Positions 48,926-56,350 of a stretch of DNA of 64,000 nt are shown here, piece after piece (positions within the stretch are counted from its first letter, which is position 1; each line of letters opens with the position of its first letter). Source of the DNA: Idiomarina tyrosinivorans. Its GTDB lineage: Bacteria > Pseudomonadota > Gammaproteobacteria > Enterobacterales > Alteromonadaceae. A program made the position numbers and the translations under genes. The stretch is taken from assembly GCF_003987475.1 (NCBI RefSeq), contig NZ_PIQH01000008.1, positions 100,410 through 164,409 on the forward strand, in the 5' to 3' direction. Under the pieces are notes generated by a model, which searched no databases, was not told the origin of the DNA, and saw nothing but the letters and a program-made list of their open reading frames with translations.

Positions 48926-49551
48926 GTGAACTCAGCTGAGAGGTGCGCGCCAGAGGCAAATCTATTGATTCAAACACAATAGAGCTAATCAATAAGCTCA
49001 AGCAATTTTACGCTACCATGAGTTTTAATGGTAACTCGACAATAATCCACATCAATATGCAAGTTGCGACACTCACAAAATCCTGCCTATCTTATATTTA
49101 CAGTTGAAAGGCGAGTGCCGCATAACTCACATTCATAGTATAGGCTTTCGCCTATCGGGAAACCTTTTGATTCATCAAAATAAATTTCTACAAATTTCAT
49201 TCCGTTTTAAAAAGGGGGCTAATACAGGCGCGTCGATTACTCTGCTTTTACTCCTAACCTCTTTTACAATCTCATCAATACTAACCATATCAATTCTTCT
49301 CTTTTAGATAACCATTATCAATATCCCCCTATCGCGCAAATTTGGTAAAATTTGTTTGCCTTTACTAACGGCTGGAGCGTAAATGTCGCAGCGCGGCGTT
49401 TATCTGACCGTTTTCGCGCTACTCAAAAGTGCTGCTTAAAATGGGGGGATTACAGTTTAAATTTCAAAAGAATTCTTTGATATTACAAGCTATACCACTG
49501 CTCTTTTCGGTGCGAGTCTCATAGTCAAAAATTGATTAAATTATCAATATG
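48926..49551. other. Gene-free stretch after tRNA-Arg
   Basis: About 626 bases without a convincing gene. A 67-codon plus-strand frame at 49104 lacks a ribosome site and protein character. A small hairpin (ATAGGC-TTTC-GCCTAT) lies near 49140 but has no T-tract. I found no repeat of the tRNA 3' end and no integrase. Confidence 0.6.
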
Positions 49552-49655
49552 TTACAATTTTAAATTTTCCAGAATCTCTTTTACTGACTCATCAGTCAGC
49601 TCCACTTTTTTAAGAATAGAACGGACCTTTCCAGTATTTTTATTCCTAGATTCAA

Positions 49656-50639
49656 CTAATAACTGCAACACTCGCTCATAGCCTGTTGCAATTGCTCTTT
49701 AAAAATTATGTCTGGCTGAATAAACCCCAAAGTTTTCCTGGGTCTTAAATTCAAACGCTGTTGATATTTAGCCATCAGTTTGTTGGTTACAGTGCGTAAG
49801 TCAGTGCCTTTTGGCACGTATTGACGCAATAACCCGTTCGCATTTTCGTTCGCGCCCCGCTGATATGAAGCATACGGATCCGCAAAATAAACGTCGGTAT
49901 CGAGCTCTTCTGCAATTCGCTCGTGGTCTGCGAATTCTAAACCATTATCGGCCGTGATGCTGTGAACCAACGCCTTAAAAGGCTGCAGCATTTCTATAGT
50001 GGCGTCAGCAACGGCATCAGCGTGTTTGCTTGTGACTTTTTTCACAAGGTAAAAACGGCTTTTACGCTCTAACAGCGTGACAATAGCACCGGTTCCACGC
50101 TTGCCGATAACAGTGTCGATTTCCCAGTCGCCGTAGCGTTCCCGGTCATCAATAATTGCTGGCCGGTCGTGTATCGAGCGACGCCCTAAAATCCGACCTC
50201 GTTGCTTATGCAGGCGCTTTTTATAGCGTCTTAACCGGTGGCGAAGGTGAGTAAATAAACCACCGCCGCCGTGAAAATCAGCCAGAACATATTTGTAAAT
50301 CCACTCGTGACTGACTGGATAGCCTATTCGCGTGCAGACAGCCGATACCTGCTCCGGGCTCCAGTCCATCTCGAGCATAAGCTCTACAGCGTTGCGAGTA
50401 TTCTCGCAAACCCGTTTGGGCTTTGGCTTGGAGCGCCGTTTTAACGTGCGCTCTTGAGCTTTTTGAGGGTCATAAGACCCGCATAAATTGTTGTTACGTC
50501 GCAACTCTCGATGGACGGTCGAGGGCGCAATGTTCAGCTTTCTTGCAATCTCTCGTTGTGAAAATTCTTCTGAGAGCAACGCAGAAATCTGGTATCGTTG
50601 CCCCTCGGTCAGCTGCCGATAACTCATGTTGGAACTCAC
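49656..50639 (-). CDS. IS30-family transposase
   Basis: A 327-residue transposase with an N-terminal helix-turn-helix (TEGQRYQISALLSEEFSQREIARKL) and a DDE catalytic domain: Asp in DWEIDTVIGK, Asp in ITADNGLEF and Glu in RGANENANGLLR. The length is normal, with no stop or shift, so the element may still be active. ATG at 50627 is an alternative start. The stop codon overlaps the left terminal repeat. Confidence 0.95.
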   Translation of the reverse strand: MSSNMSYRQLTEGQRYQISALLSEEFSQREIARKLNIAPSTVHRELRRNNNLCGSYDPQKAQERTLKRRSKPKPKRVCENTRNAVELMLEMDWSPEQVSAVCTRIGYPVSHEWIYKYVLADFHGGGGLFTHLRHRLRRYKKRLHKQRGRILGRRSIHDRPAIIDDRERYGDWEIDTVIGKRGTGAIVTLLERKSRFYLVKKVTSKHADAVADATIEMLQPFKALVHSITADNGLEFADHERIAEELDTDVYFADPYASYQRGANENANGLLRQYVPKGTDLRTVTNKLMAKYQQRLNLRPRKTLGFIQPDIIFKEQLQQAMSECCSY

Positions 50640-50725
50640 TTTTTTTGGTCGAAAAGTAAGACTACCACATGTTGGTAGCTGACCTCCTTCCGACCTATCC
50701 CATTACATGAGTGTTGCGGTTATTA
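49657..50725 (-). mobile_element. IS30-family insertion sequence
   Basis: About 1,069 bases. The ends are inverted 17-mers TAATAACYGCAACACTC (49657-49673 and the complement of 50709-50725) with one mismatch. One full-length transposase fills it, and its last codons run into the left repeat. The flanks are the two halves of one reading frame, which fixes the borders to within the 2-3 base target duplication usual for the family. Confidence 0.88.
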
Positions 50726-50833
50726 TCTGAATTCAGGATTCTCAACGGCTTCATCGAATTCATTGAGCAATCCGCTCACATAAAGACGCTCATTTACTGT
50801 CATACCTGAATATTTATTTTCCATCGGTTTAAC

Positions 50834-51424
50834 CTAAGGTTTAATTACTAAAAAATCAGTTATACTTACGTTTTTTGGGTCAATTACAAATTCTGGAAGG
50901 CCACCTTTATTTCCATTTAACGGAAGTGCAGACCTTGACTTAATAATATCTGAAAGCTTAGCCTCACCTTTAATAAGAAAGTCAGCCGTATTTGTTGATC
51001 CGCTCGTTCCGCCAGATGGCAAGCCGGCGGCATCTCTAAAGTTACTCACTGTCTGAGGATCTGCAGTTGTCCACGAAAACCCTTGTGCTCTCGCATCTCC
51101 ACCAAAAACTCGAAAAATATCAACGTTGTCATTTTAGCTCTTAACAGCATACCTTGCATTATCAGCTTTACTGTACAAGTCCAGCTCCCCCTCGATTTTC
51201 GTACTTTCATTTACAGTGGACGTCTCCGAACCTTTCTCTTTGACCAGTAGATTCTTCAGTTTTTGGTAAATCGGCCTTATGACTTCGTTACCGCCTTCTA
51301 CAATGTCCTTACTCGCCGTAATAACCAGCTTACGCGTTGCAACCGGTAAACCTGCCATACCTAGCGCATCGGATAGCGCCGTTATTAATCTGAAAGACTC
51401 AACTCCCTCTTCCTGTGAAGCCAA
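50834..51424 (-). pseudogene. Cassette 10 toxin module with in-frame TAA
   Basis: One reading frame runs from a TTG at 51424 to 50834 and is broken only by TAA at 51134-51136. The first 96 residues are linker (LASQEEGVESFRLITALSD, then IRPIYQKLKNLLVKEKG). The 99 residues after the stop are a toxin tip (VDIFRVFGGDARAQGFSW, GLPSGG, SRSALPLNGNKGGLPEFVI). The tip resembles C-terminal domains of polymorphic toxins; the Arg-containing start and Gly-rich pattern hint at an ADP-ribosyltransferase-like fold, but this is weak. There is no secretion domain. The partner immunity gene is the one split by IS30. Confidence 0.75.
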
Positions 51425-51468
51425 GATTTAGATTGTCTTCTAATTACGCTTACATGCGAACAGGGCTG

Positions 51469-51795
51469 TTACCAGTCGCCAATAAAAAGTATCCCCAAAA
51501 AAGCAATCACAGCCATTACAAAGATGCAGGTGCGGCCTACTTGACCTTTTATATTCTCTACTTCGAACTCCACATTTAAAGGATTCATAGGAATCGTCCT
51601 ATTAAATAAGTAATTCCAAATAACTATCAATGGATAGAGTCCAATTAGTTGAAGTATCCCACCCACATGAAAAACAACGTATTTCAAATACGACAAAATA
51701 AGCCATAAAACCCAGGCAACAATAACCACTGAAACCCTAACTCCAAAAGACATCCATTTATCCGGCCAAATAAGATCACTCGCTTTCATTGTCAT
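51469..51795 (-). CDS. Membrane immunity-type protein, cassette 9
   Basis: A 108-residue protein with three membrane segments (about 18-40, 48-66, 90-106), paralogous to the one at 52494: ends nearly identical, middle divergent. Just upstream lies a truncated toxin end (51776-51840) that overlaps its start as in cassette 7. It most likely protects against a toxin acting at or crossing the inner membrane, by analogy with other integral-membrane immunity proteins; no family is named. Confidence 0.6.
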   Translation of the reverse strand: MTMKASDLIWPDKWMSFGVRVSVVIVAWVLWLILSYLKYVVFHVGGILQLIGLYPLIVIWNYLFNRTIPMNPLNVEFEVENIKGQVGRTCIFVMAVIAFLGILFIGDW

Positions 51796-51840
51796 CCTTA
51801 TTGATCAAATTATTTGCACCCTCTGACCTTTCCCCAAAAG
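51776..51840 (-). pseudogene. Remnant toxin tail, cassette 9
   Basis: About 20 codons ending ANNLINKDDNESE-stop, similar to the end of the cassette 7 toxin (ANTLISRDDDESK). It overlaps the start of the 51469 gene in another frame exactly as in cassette 7. The rest of the toxin is gone; upstream sequence is the end of the cassette 8 immunity gene. Confidence 0.55.
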
Positions 51841-51851
51841 CAAAGCAGATT

Positions 51852-52058
51852 TTATCTTACGGTATAATATAAATCTGTCATATAACTCTTAGCTGAATCA
51901 GGGAGCTTCTTTAAGCAAACTTGTTCATTAAGCCAAACAAAAATCACCTTGGCATCCCCTTGGCTAAATAAGCTATAAAACTTATCTAACAAGGGATTAT
52001 TTTCCTTTTCTAACTCTAATTTTATATCTAACAGTATCTTTCTCTGCATACTATTCAT
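51852..52058 (-). CDS. Small immunity-type protein, cassette 8
   Basis: ATG 52058 lies one base after the toxin stop (TGATATG), with AAGGTGG about 8 bases upstream; an earlier in-frame start inside the toxin is rejected. The product is 68 residues, helical and soluble-looking. The function is inferred only from position directly after a toxin tip. Confidence 0.55.
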   Translation of the reverse strand: MNSMQRKILLDIKLELEKENNPLLDKFYSLFSQGDAKVIFVWLNEQVCLKKLPDSAKSYMTDLYYTVR

Positions 52059-52059
52059 A

Positions 52060-52449
52060 TCAATCACCACCTTGGCCTTTTCCCAATAAACTGACATCTT
52101 CCGGATTGACTTTAATTGGAGAGTTTGTGACTGCTTGACTTGCTCCTCCTGGACCCCACTCTGGGAATGTTATCGTTATTGGCTCAGGAATATTGGTAGT
52201 GTTCCATCGCCCTGTTGGTATCGAGATATCGTCCAAAATCTGCCCTGTGCTAAACTCAACAACATGCCTAGGAAGATAATTTGGATCCGTTTGCAAAAAT
52301 TTTTGAGCTTCTTCAGATGTTAAATTACTTACATTATCAAATGTAAAATAAGTTGGATTCCTAGGAGCTATTTCACCTGCCATACCTAGCGCATCGGATA
52401 GCGCCGTTATTAATCTGAAAGACTCAACTCCCTCTTCCTGTGAAGCCAA
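52060..52449 (-). CDS. Orphan toxin tip, cassette 8
   Basis: A frame from TTG 52449 begins with the same linker as cassette 10 (LASQEEGVESFRLITALSDA) and continues into a different 100-residue tip (PTYFTFDNVSNLTSEEAQKF, then ISIPTGRWNTTNIPEPITIT and TFPEWGPGGASQAVTNSPI). I recognise the tail as of a kind seen at the ends of Rhs/CdiA-type toxins but cannot give its activity. There is no visible stop within the tip, so this is one of the few unbroken modules. It has no signal or secretion domain and no good ribosome site. Confidence 0.6.
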   Translation of the reverse strand: MASQEEGVESFRLITALSDALGMAGEIAPRNPTYFTFDNVSNLTSEEAQKFLQTDPNYLPRHVVEFSTGQILDDISIPTGRWNTTNIPEPITITFPEWGPGGASQAVTNSPIKVNPEDVSLLGKGQGGD

Positions 52450-52493
52450 GATTTAGATTGTCTTCTAATTACGCTCACATGCGAACAGGGCTG

Positions 52494-52820
52494 TTAACAG
52501 TCGCCAATAAAAAGCATCCCCAAAAAAGCAATCACAGCCATTACAAAAATGCAGGTGCGAGCAGCTTGAAGTCTCACATTATTAGCATCAAAATATGCAC
52601 TCCCAGGAGCCATTGAAAGCGATCTATTAAACAAATAAGTCCAAATAATTAAAATAGGATAAAACCCAACAAGCTGAAGCACACCATCCACATGAAAAAC
52701 AAAGTATTTCAAATACGACACAATAAGCCATAAAATCCAGGCAACAATAACCACTGAAACCCTAACTCCAAAAGACATCCATTTATCCGGCCAAATCAGA
52801 TCACTTACTTTCATCGTCAT
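52494..52820 (-). CDS. Membrane immunity-type protein, cassette 7
   Basis: 108 residues with three membrane segments, the paralogue of 51469. The first 45 and last 25 residues match it closely while residues 55-85 differ, as expected if the middle sets specificity. Its start overlaps the end of the cassette 7 toxin by 20 bases in another frame. Confidence 0.6.
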   Translation of the reverse strand: MTMKVSDLIWPDKWMSFGVRVSVVIVAWILWLIVSYLKYFVFHVDGVLQLVGFYPILIIWTYLFNRSLSMAPGSAYFDANNVRLQAARTCIFVMAVIAFLGMLFIGDC

Positions 52821-53202
52821 CCCTACTGATTAAAGTATTTGCGTCCTCAATTAACTTTGAGTCTTCAGGAATAAAGTCTGTGTTCTTGTCATGGAAACCG
52901 GATAAGTCGAGCAACGTATTCACCCTAGTTCCTGTGCGTTTGCCTAACATGCTCTCCAGTCCAACCTGAAATACTTCCGACAAACCATATTCTCCCGCTT
53001 CGTTTATCAATTCCCCTTCTAAGTATGCCGAGCCAAATCCTGTTGTTACACTAACTCCATTAAGCAGTGCGGCCGTACCACCAACCGGGTTGAGAAGAAG
53101 CCCCGCCGTAGCAGCCGTAGACGCATCATCCAGAGCTTTTGCATTCAACGCTTTCTGGTACAACTGGGCTTCTGGTGTGCCCCAGCCTATATTGGCACCC
53201 AC
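52801..53202 (-). CDS. Orphan toxin/pretoxin fragment, cassette 7
   Basis: A 133-residue frame from GTG (GANIGWGTPEAQLYQKALNA onward), Ala/Gly-rich and partly hydrophobic (AATAGLLLNPVGGTAALLNG). It is open upstream for 15 codons that include VEVPRDVH, a stretch shared with cassette 5, before a stop. It could be a pore-type tip, given its membrane-bound partner, but this is inference. The 144 bases between it and cassette 6 show no gene. Confidence 0.5.
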   Translation of the reverse strand: MGANIGWGTPEAQLYQKALNAKALDDASTAATAGLLLNPVGGTAALLNGVSVTTGFGSAYLEGELINEAGEYGLSEVFQVGLESMLGKRTGTRVNTLLDLSGFHDKNTDFIPEDSKLIEDANTLISRDDDESK

Positions 53203-53346
53203 AGCTATATGGACATCACGCGGAACCTCAACAGCAGTCGAATCCTGAATTCATATAAAAGCACCGAGACAATACCAAACAATTCATATAAAAACCGCAT
53301 TTTGAGTAGCACAACGAACAATCAATCTATGTCGCATTTTGCTTCA

Positions 53347-53790
53347 TCATTCGCTTTCTCCTTTTGCGGTTCCAGGACGCTTTGAGGGAATTACGAAGCA
53401 GGCTACGAGAAGCGAAGAAAAAACACCAAGAAGAAACGATAAATCAGTCTCAAATAAGCTTTTATGATTGCTACTCCAGATAAACTCCCATATATGGGCA
53501 TTTACTCCCCCTAAAAGCATTACAAATAGATAGCTATACCATGTCTTATAAAGTCGAAGTCTGGCATAAATAAGAGCAGCAATACTTGCTGGGATACAAA
53601 AAACAACGAAACCTACTAACGATGTAAAAATTGGCCCCACTAAAGCGAACCTCATAATATCTGAGACCTCATATGCTTCGTCAGACGAAAGCCCTTCAAA
53701 AATTATTACCCCCCCTAGAAAAAATCCAGCAACCGCAGGGCAGAGTGTAAAGCCGATAATGACTTTCCAATATGGGTAATTAACCTTCAT
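53347..53790 (-). CDS. Membrane immunity-type protein, cassette 6
   Basis: A 147-residue protein with four membrane segments and a charged C-terminus. The start overlaps the toxin stop (ATGA), the usual translational coupling of toxin and immunity genes. It is intact although its toxin carries a nonsense codon. No family is recognised. Confidence 0.6.
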   Translation of the reverse strand: MKVNYPYWKVIIGFTLCPAVAGFFLGGVIIFEGLSSDEAYEVSDIMRFALVGPIFTSLVGFVVFCIPASIAALIYARLRLYKTWYSYLFVMLLGGVNAHIWEFIWSSNHKSLFETDLSFLLGVFSSLLVACFVIPSKRPGTAKGESE

Positions 53791-55121
53791 GGTTTACATC
53801 CTTGGCTTTCTGAATAGCCCATTAGCTTACATCCAAACTTAATCCGCGATTGTCGATCAAGTATATCAATACCTCCTGGCTGCCCCTGTTGCTCAGATCC
53901 CCAAGGAAGTGTCTCTACATTAATGAAATTATCTGTATCCGTTATCGATTTTGAGAACCCGGTGAAAAAAGTACGTTCTCCCAAATACTTCTCATTAACC
54001 GGTTGCAATACTCGTTGTTCACTTTTCAACTGATTAATATCCTAGGCAACCGGGTCTGACACGTCTTGATTATACAAACTTTTAAAGTTATCAAAACCAG
54101 CATTCATAAGGGTATTCCCGGCTTCACTTCGCCACTCATATAGCTCGGAGCTCGTTAACGGGTTATACGTGGATGGAAATAAAGCCGCACCAGCGGCAAA
54201 ACTTGCCCATGAGCCATTCTCATCAGCTCCTAGCCCTGTCCAGGCTGCCCGACTCACAAACTCAGCACCACCGAACCATTGCGCCCCAAGACCAATATTC
54301 TGCTCGTATTGGTCACTCGCGCCAAAGAAGTCAGCTCTGTTATCAATCGTATTGTAATACACGTCAAAGTTCTCTTTTGCGCCGTCACTGTTATACACAT
54401 AGTCAAACGTATTTTTGGAAGAGCGGCTAACATCGTCTTCCAGAATATCCCACGCATCTTCCATACCAATATACTGAGTCGCTGTATTAACAGACGTCCG
54501 GCACGCATCACTGGTTGGATTGTCGCGGCAAACATTGTTGAGTTCATTGTCCAGCATAACACTCAAATTCTCCGCGTCTGCCACAACGGCAGCTTTTTGC
54601 TCTGCGGTGGTACAGGTTATACCGGCTAGGCAGTCTTTTACTTTGTCGACGGTTTCTTTCGTTAAATAGTAATCGAGTGCCTGCTCATCCTCCTGACGGA
54701 AGCTGGTATTATTTCCATTAACCAGAGCCTTATTTCTGTCTCTCTCTTCTGTCGTTGCTCCCCAATTGTGGCTATTCCCGTCCGCCAGGCTGGTGCCATT
54801 CTGTGAAAAGTTAAAACCGAGGTAATCTTCCGTCGCATCGCCCATTATCCCGGCGTATTCTTCACGGTTATCATGGTAGGTTTCGGTCTGCTCTGCGTCT
54901 GGGTTTTGTTGGTTATCCAGATAATGCTGGGTTTCATGGCCCACGATGTTCACGGCATCTGACGCGTTGTCGTGAGCGGCGTCGTTCACATAAACCGTGT
55001 CGGTGTCGCGCGAGTGGGCACCGGCTACCTCAGCAAAACGTGGGTCTTTCGCCATCAGCACTTTAGCTTCGGTGGGGTCAACGCCCATCTGGACGTAAGT
55101 ATTGTCAAAATTACGAGGCAA
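53787..55121 (-). pseudogene. Haemagglutinin/CdiA-type pretoxin and toxin, in-frame TAG (cassette 6)
   Basis: One frame runs from 55121 to 53787, interrupted only by TAG at 54042-54044. The upstream 359 residues are a pretoxin region with GHETQHYLD (an HExxH zinc-protease-type motif) and a downstream EEYAG Glu about 30 residues on. The 84 residues after the stop form the tip (NEKYLGERTFFTGFSKSI, PGGIDILDRQSRIKFGCK). The frame begins inside the end of the cassette 5 immunity gene, marking a recombination joint. No secretion part remains. Confidence 0.7.
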
Positions 55122-55557
55122 TCAAATGAATGGCAGATAGTGAGTCCTTCTGATCAAACTCTAAATTCATATAGATTCCATCAAAATTATATCTCACCCA
55201 TGGGTTGATATAACCACTGAGTGATACCTCTCCTCCTCCCTGAGATTTTGGTTCCCCGAGTAAAGAACGGATAAAACTCCAATCTAGTCTTTCAGGTTTC
55301 TTAATATCAAATACCTCGCCTCTGAACGACCCATATTCACGAAATGGCGTTAAATATATCGAAATTTGAGTTAAACAATCTTTTTCAAAGTTAAAAGAAA
55401 CGCCTTCAGTAAAAAACTCGAAAAAATAATTACCTTCAATCACTGATGGAGTCTCGACAAAACCCGCTCCAATTACTTTAATACCCTCAAGTATTTTAGG
55501 TGAAGGGTGGGCCTCCCCAAGAGCATCATTCAATATTTTTAATGTGTCAGAAATCAA
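55111..55557 (-). CDS. Immunity-type protein, cassette 5
   Basis: 148 residues from TTG 55557, one base after the toxin stop, with AGGAG 6 bases upstream. It is soluble and acidic, with alternating beta-strand character (YFFEFFTEGVSFNFEKDCLTQ). The function is inferred from position. Its last codons overlap the cassette 6 frame by 11 bases. Confidence 0.6.
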   Translation of the reverse strand: MISDTLKILNDALGEAHPSPKILEGIKVIGAGFVETPSVIEGNYFFEFFTEGVSFNFEKDCLTQISIYLTPFREYGSFRGEVFDIKKPERLDWSFIRSLLGEPKSQGGGEVSLSGYINPWVRYNFDGIYMNLEFDQKDSLSAIHLIAS

Positions 55558-55558
55558 G

Positions 55559-55855
55559 CTATTCTCCTAAACCTTCATTTCTCTTAATAAGAGTTTTAAT
55601 TGTCTCATTTACGAGATCAGGGTTATATCCTTTATTAAGTAGATTTTCTTTCAAGGCATCGGTGTCTCTACAGACCGGCCCACACAGATCCTGAGCATCT
55701 TGAGATATTTGCTCCTTTGTATTCTTGCCTCCATAGGTACGTCCGGCTTGATGGACATCACGCGGAACCTCAACAGTAGTCGAATTGTTATATAACGTTC
55801 GCTCTTCATTCGGAGTCAACTTGCGACCAAGTTTCGTCTCTTCTGCTGCTATCAA
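55559..55855 (-). CDS. Orphan toxin tip, cassette 5
   Basis: A 98-residue tip: LTPNEERTLYNN, VEVPRDVHQAGRTYGGKNT, then a Cys pair (DLCGPVCRDTDALKENL). The frame is open from just after the cassette 4 immunity stop (55871), so only the tip was inserted. The paired Asp/His-Gly-rich motif is of a type I associate with polymorphic toxins, with unknown activity. It has no broken codon within the tip. Confidence 0.6.
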   Translation of the reverse strand: MIAAEETKLGRKLTPNEERTLYNNSTTVEVPRDVHQAGRTYGGKNTKEQISQDAQDLCGPVCRDTDALKENLLNKGYNPDLVNETIKTLIKRNEGLGE

Positions 55856-55870
55856 TGCGGCATAAATATT

Positions 55871-56350
55871 CTATGATATGACTGTGTTATAAATGGGGTA
55901 TTTACAAGGGGAGTCTACATAAAAAACAGGTTGTATAGACGCCTCTATATTCTCATTGATCCATATTTGATTTTCTCTAAGAAGATGAAACCGAACGACA
56001 GCTCCAAACTCATCACATGAAACTATCGCTCTTATACTTCTGTTATCAAAAGTATGCCAAAAAGAGAATAATCTATCCACAAAACATAATGAAAATATTA
56101 AAAAATCATTATCTATATAATCATCAATATGAAGACTATTCACAAAGCACTCGTATCCGGTTTTATCTGGAAATTCATTTTCCGAGCTATTACGATTCGC
56201 AGAATACAATCCGGACAAAAACACACATCCATTTTCATATGTAAATCCTAGTTCAATAAGATTCTCAAGCTTTCTAGGTAACTTTTTAAAATTAAAGTTT
56301 ATGTTTTTTAAGATGTTTTTCATTTTTTTATTAGCTGAAATCAAAGTCAT
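55871..56350 (-). CDS. Immunity-type protein, cassette 4
   Basis: 159 residues; the start overlaps the toxin stop (ATGA at 56347-56350). It is notably AT-rich, Asn/Ile/Phe-rich and soluble. It is intact although its toxin is nonsense-broken. The family is not recognised. Confidence 0.6.
   Translation of the reverse strand: MTLISANKKMKNILKNINFNFKKLPRKLENLIELGFTYENGCVFLSGLYSANRNSSENEFPDKTGYECFVNSLHIDDYIDNDFLIFSLCFVDRLFSFWHTFDNRSIRAIVSCDEFGAVVRFHLLRENQIWINENIEASIQPVFYVDSPCKYPIYNTVIS

Larger units (their letters stand above)
49552..50824 (-). pseudogene. Immunity-type gene of cassette 10, split by IS30
   Basis: The 5' part is 50726-50824 (33 codons: MENKYSGMTVNERLYVSGLL and onward to NPEFR) and the 3' part is 49552-49656 (34 codons from VESRN to ILENLKL, then TAA). 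The parts join in frame across the IS30 element, giving an acidic helical protein of about 67 residues. It starts 10 bases after the stop of the cassette 10 toxin, the position of every immunity gene in the array. I recall similar small proteins beside polymorphic toxins but cannot name the family. Confidence 0.75.

Noticed and set aside
49104..49307. 67-codon plus-strand frame after tRNA-Arg
   Set aside because: No ribosome site, no recognisable protein features, and an AT-rich surrounding.
54169..54629. Several overlapping frames on both strands in the cassette 6 pretoxin
   Set aside because: They are mirrored or shifted readings of the longer minus-strand frame 53787-55121.
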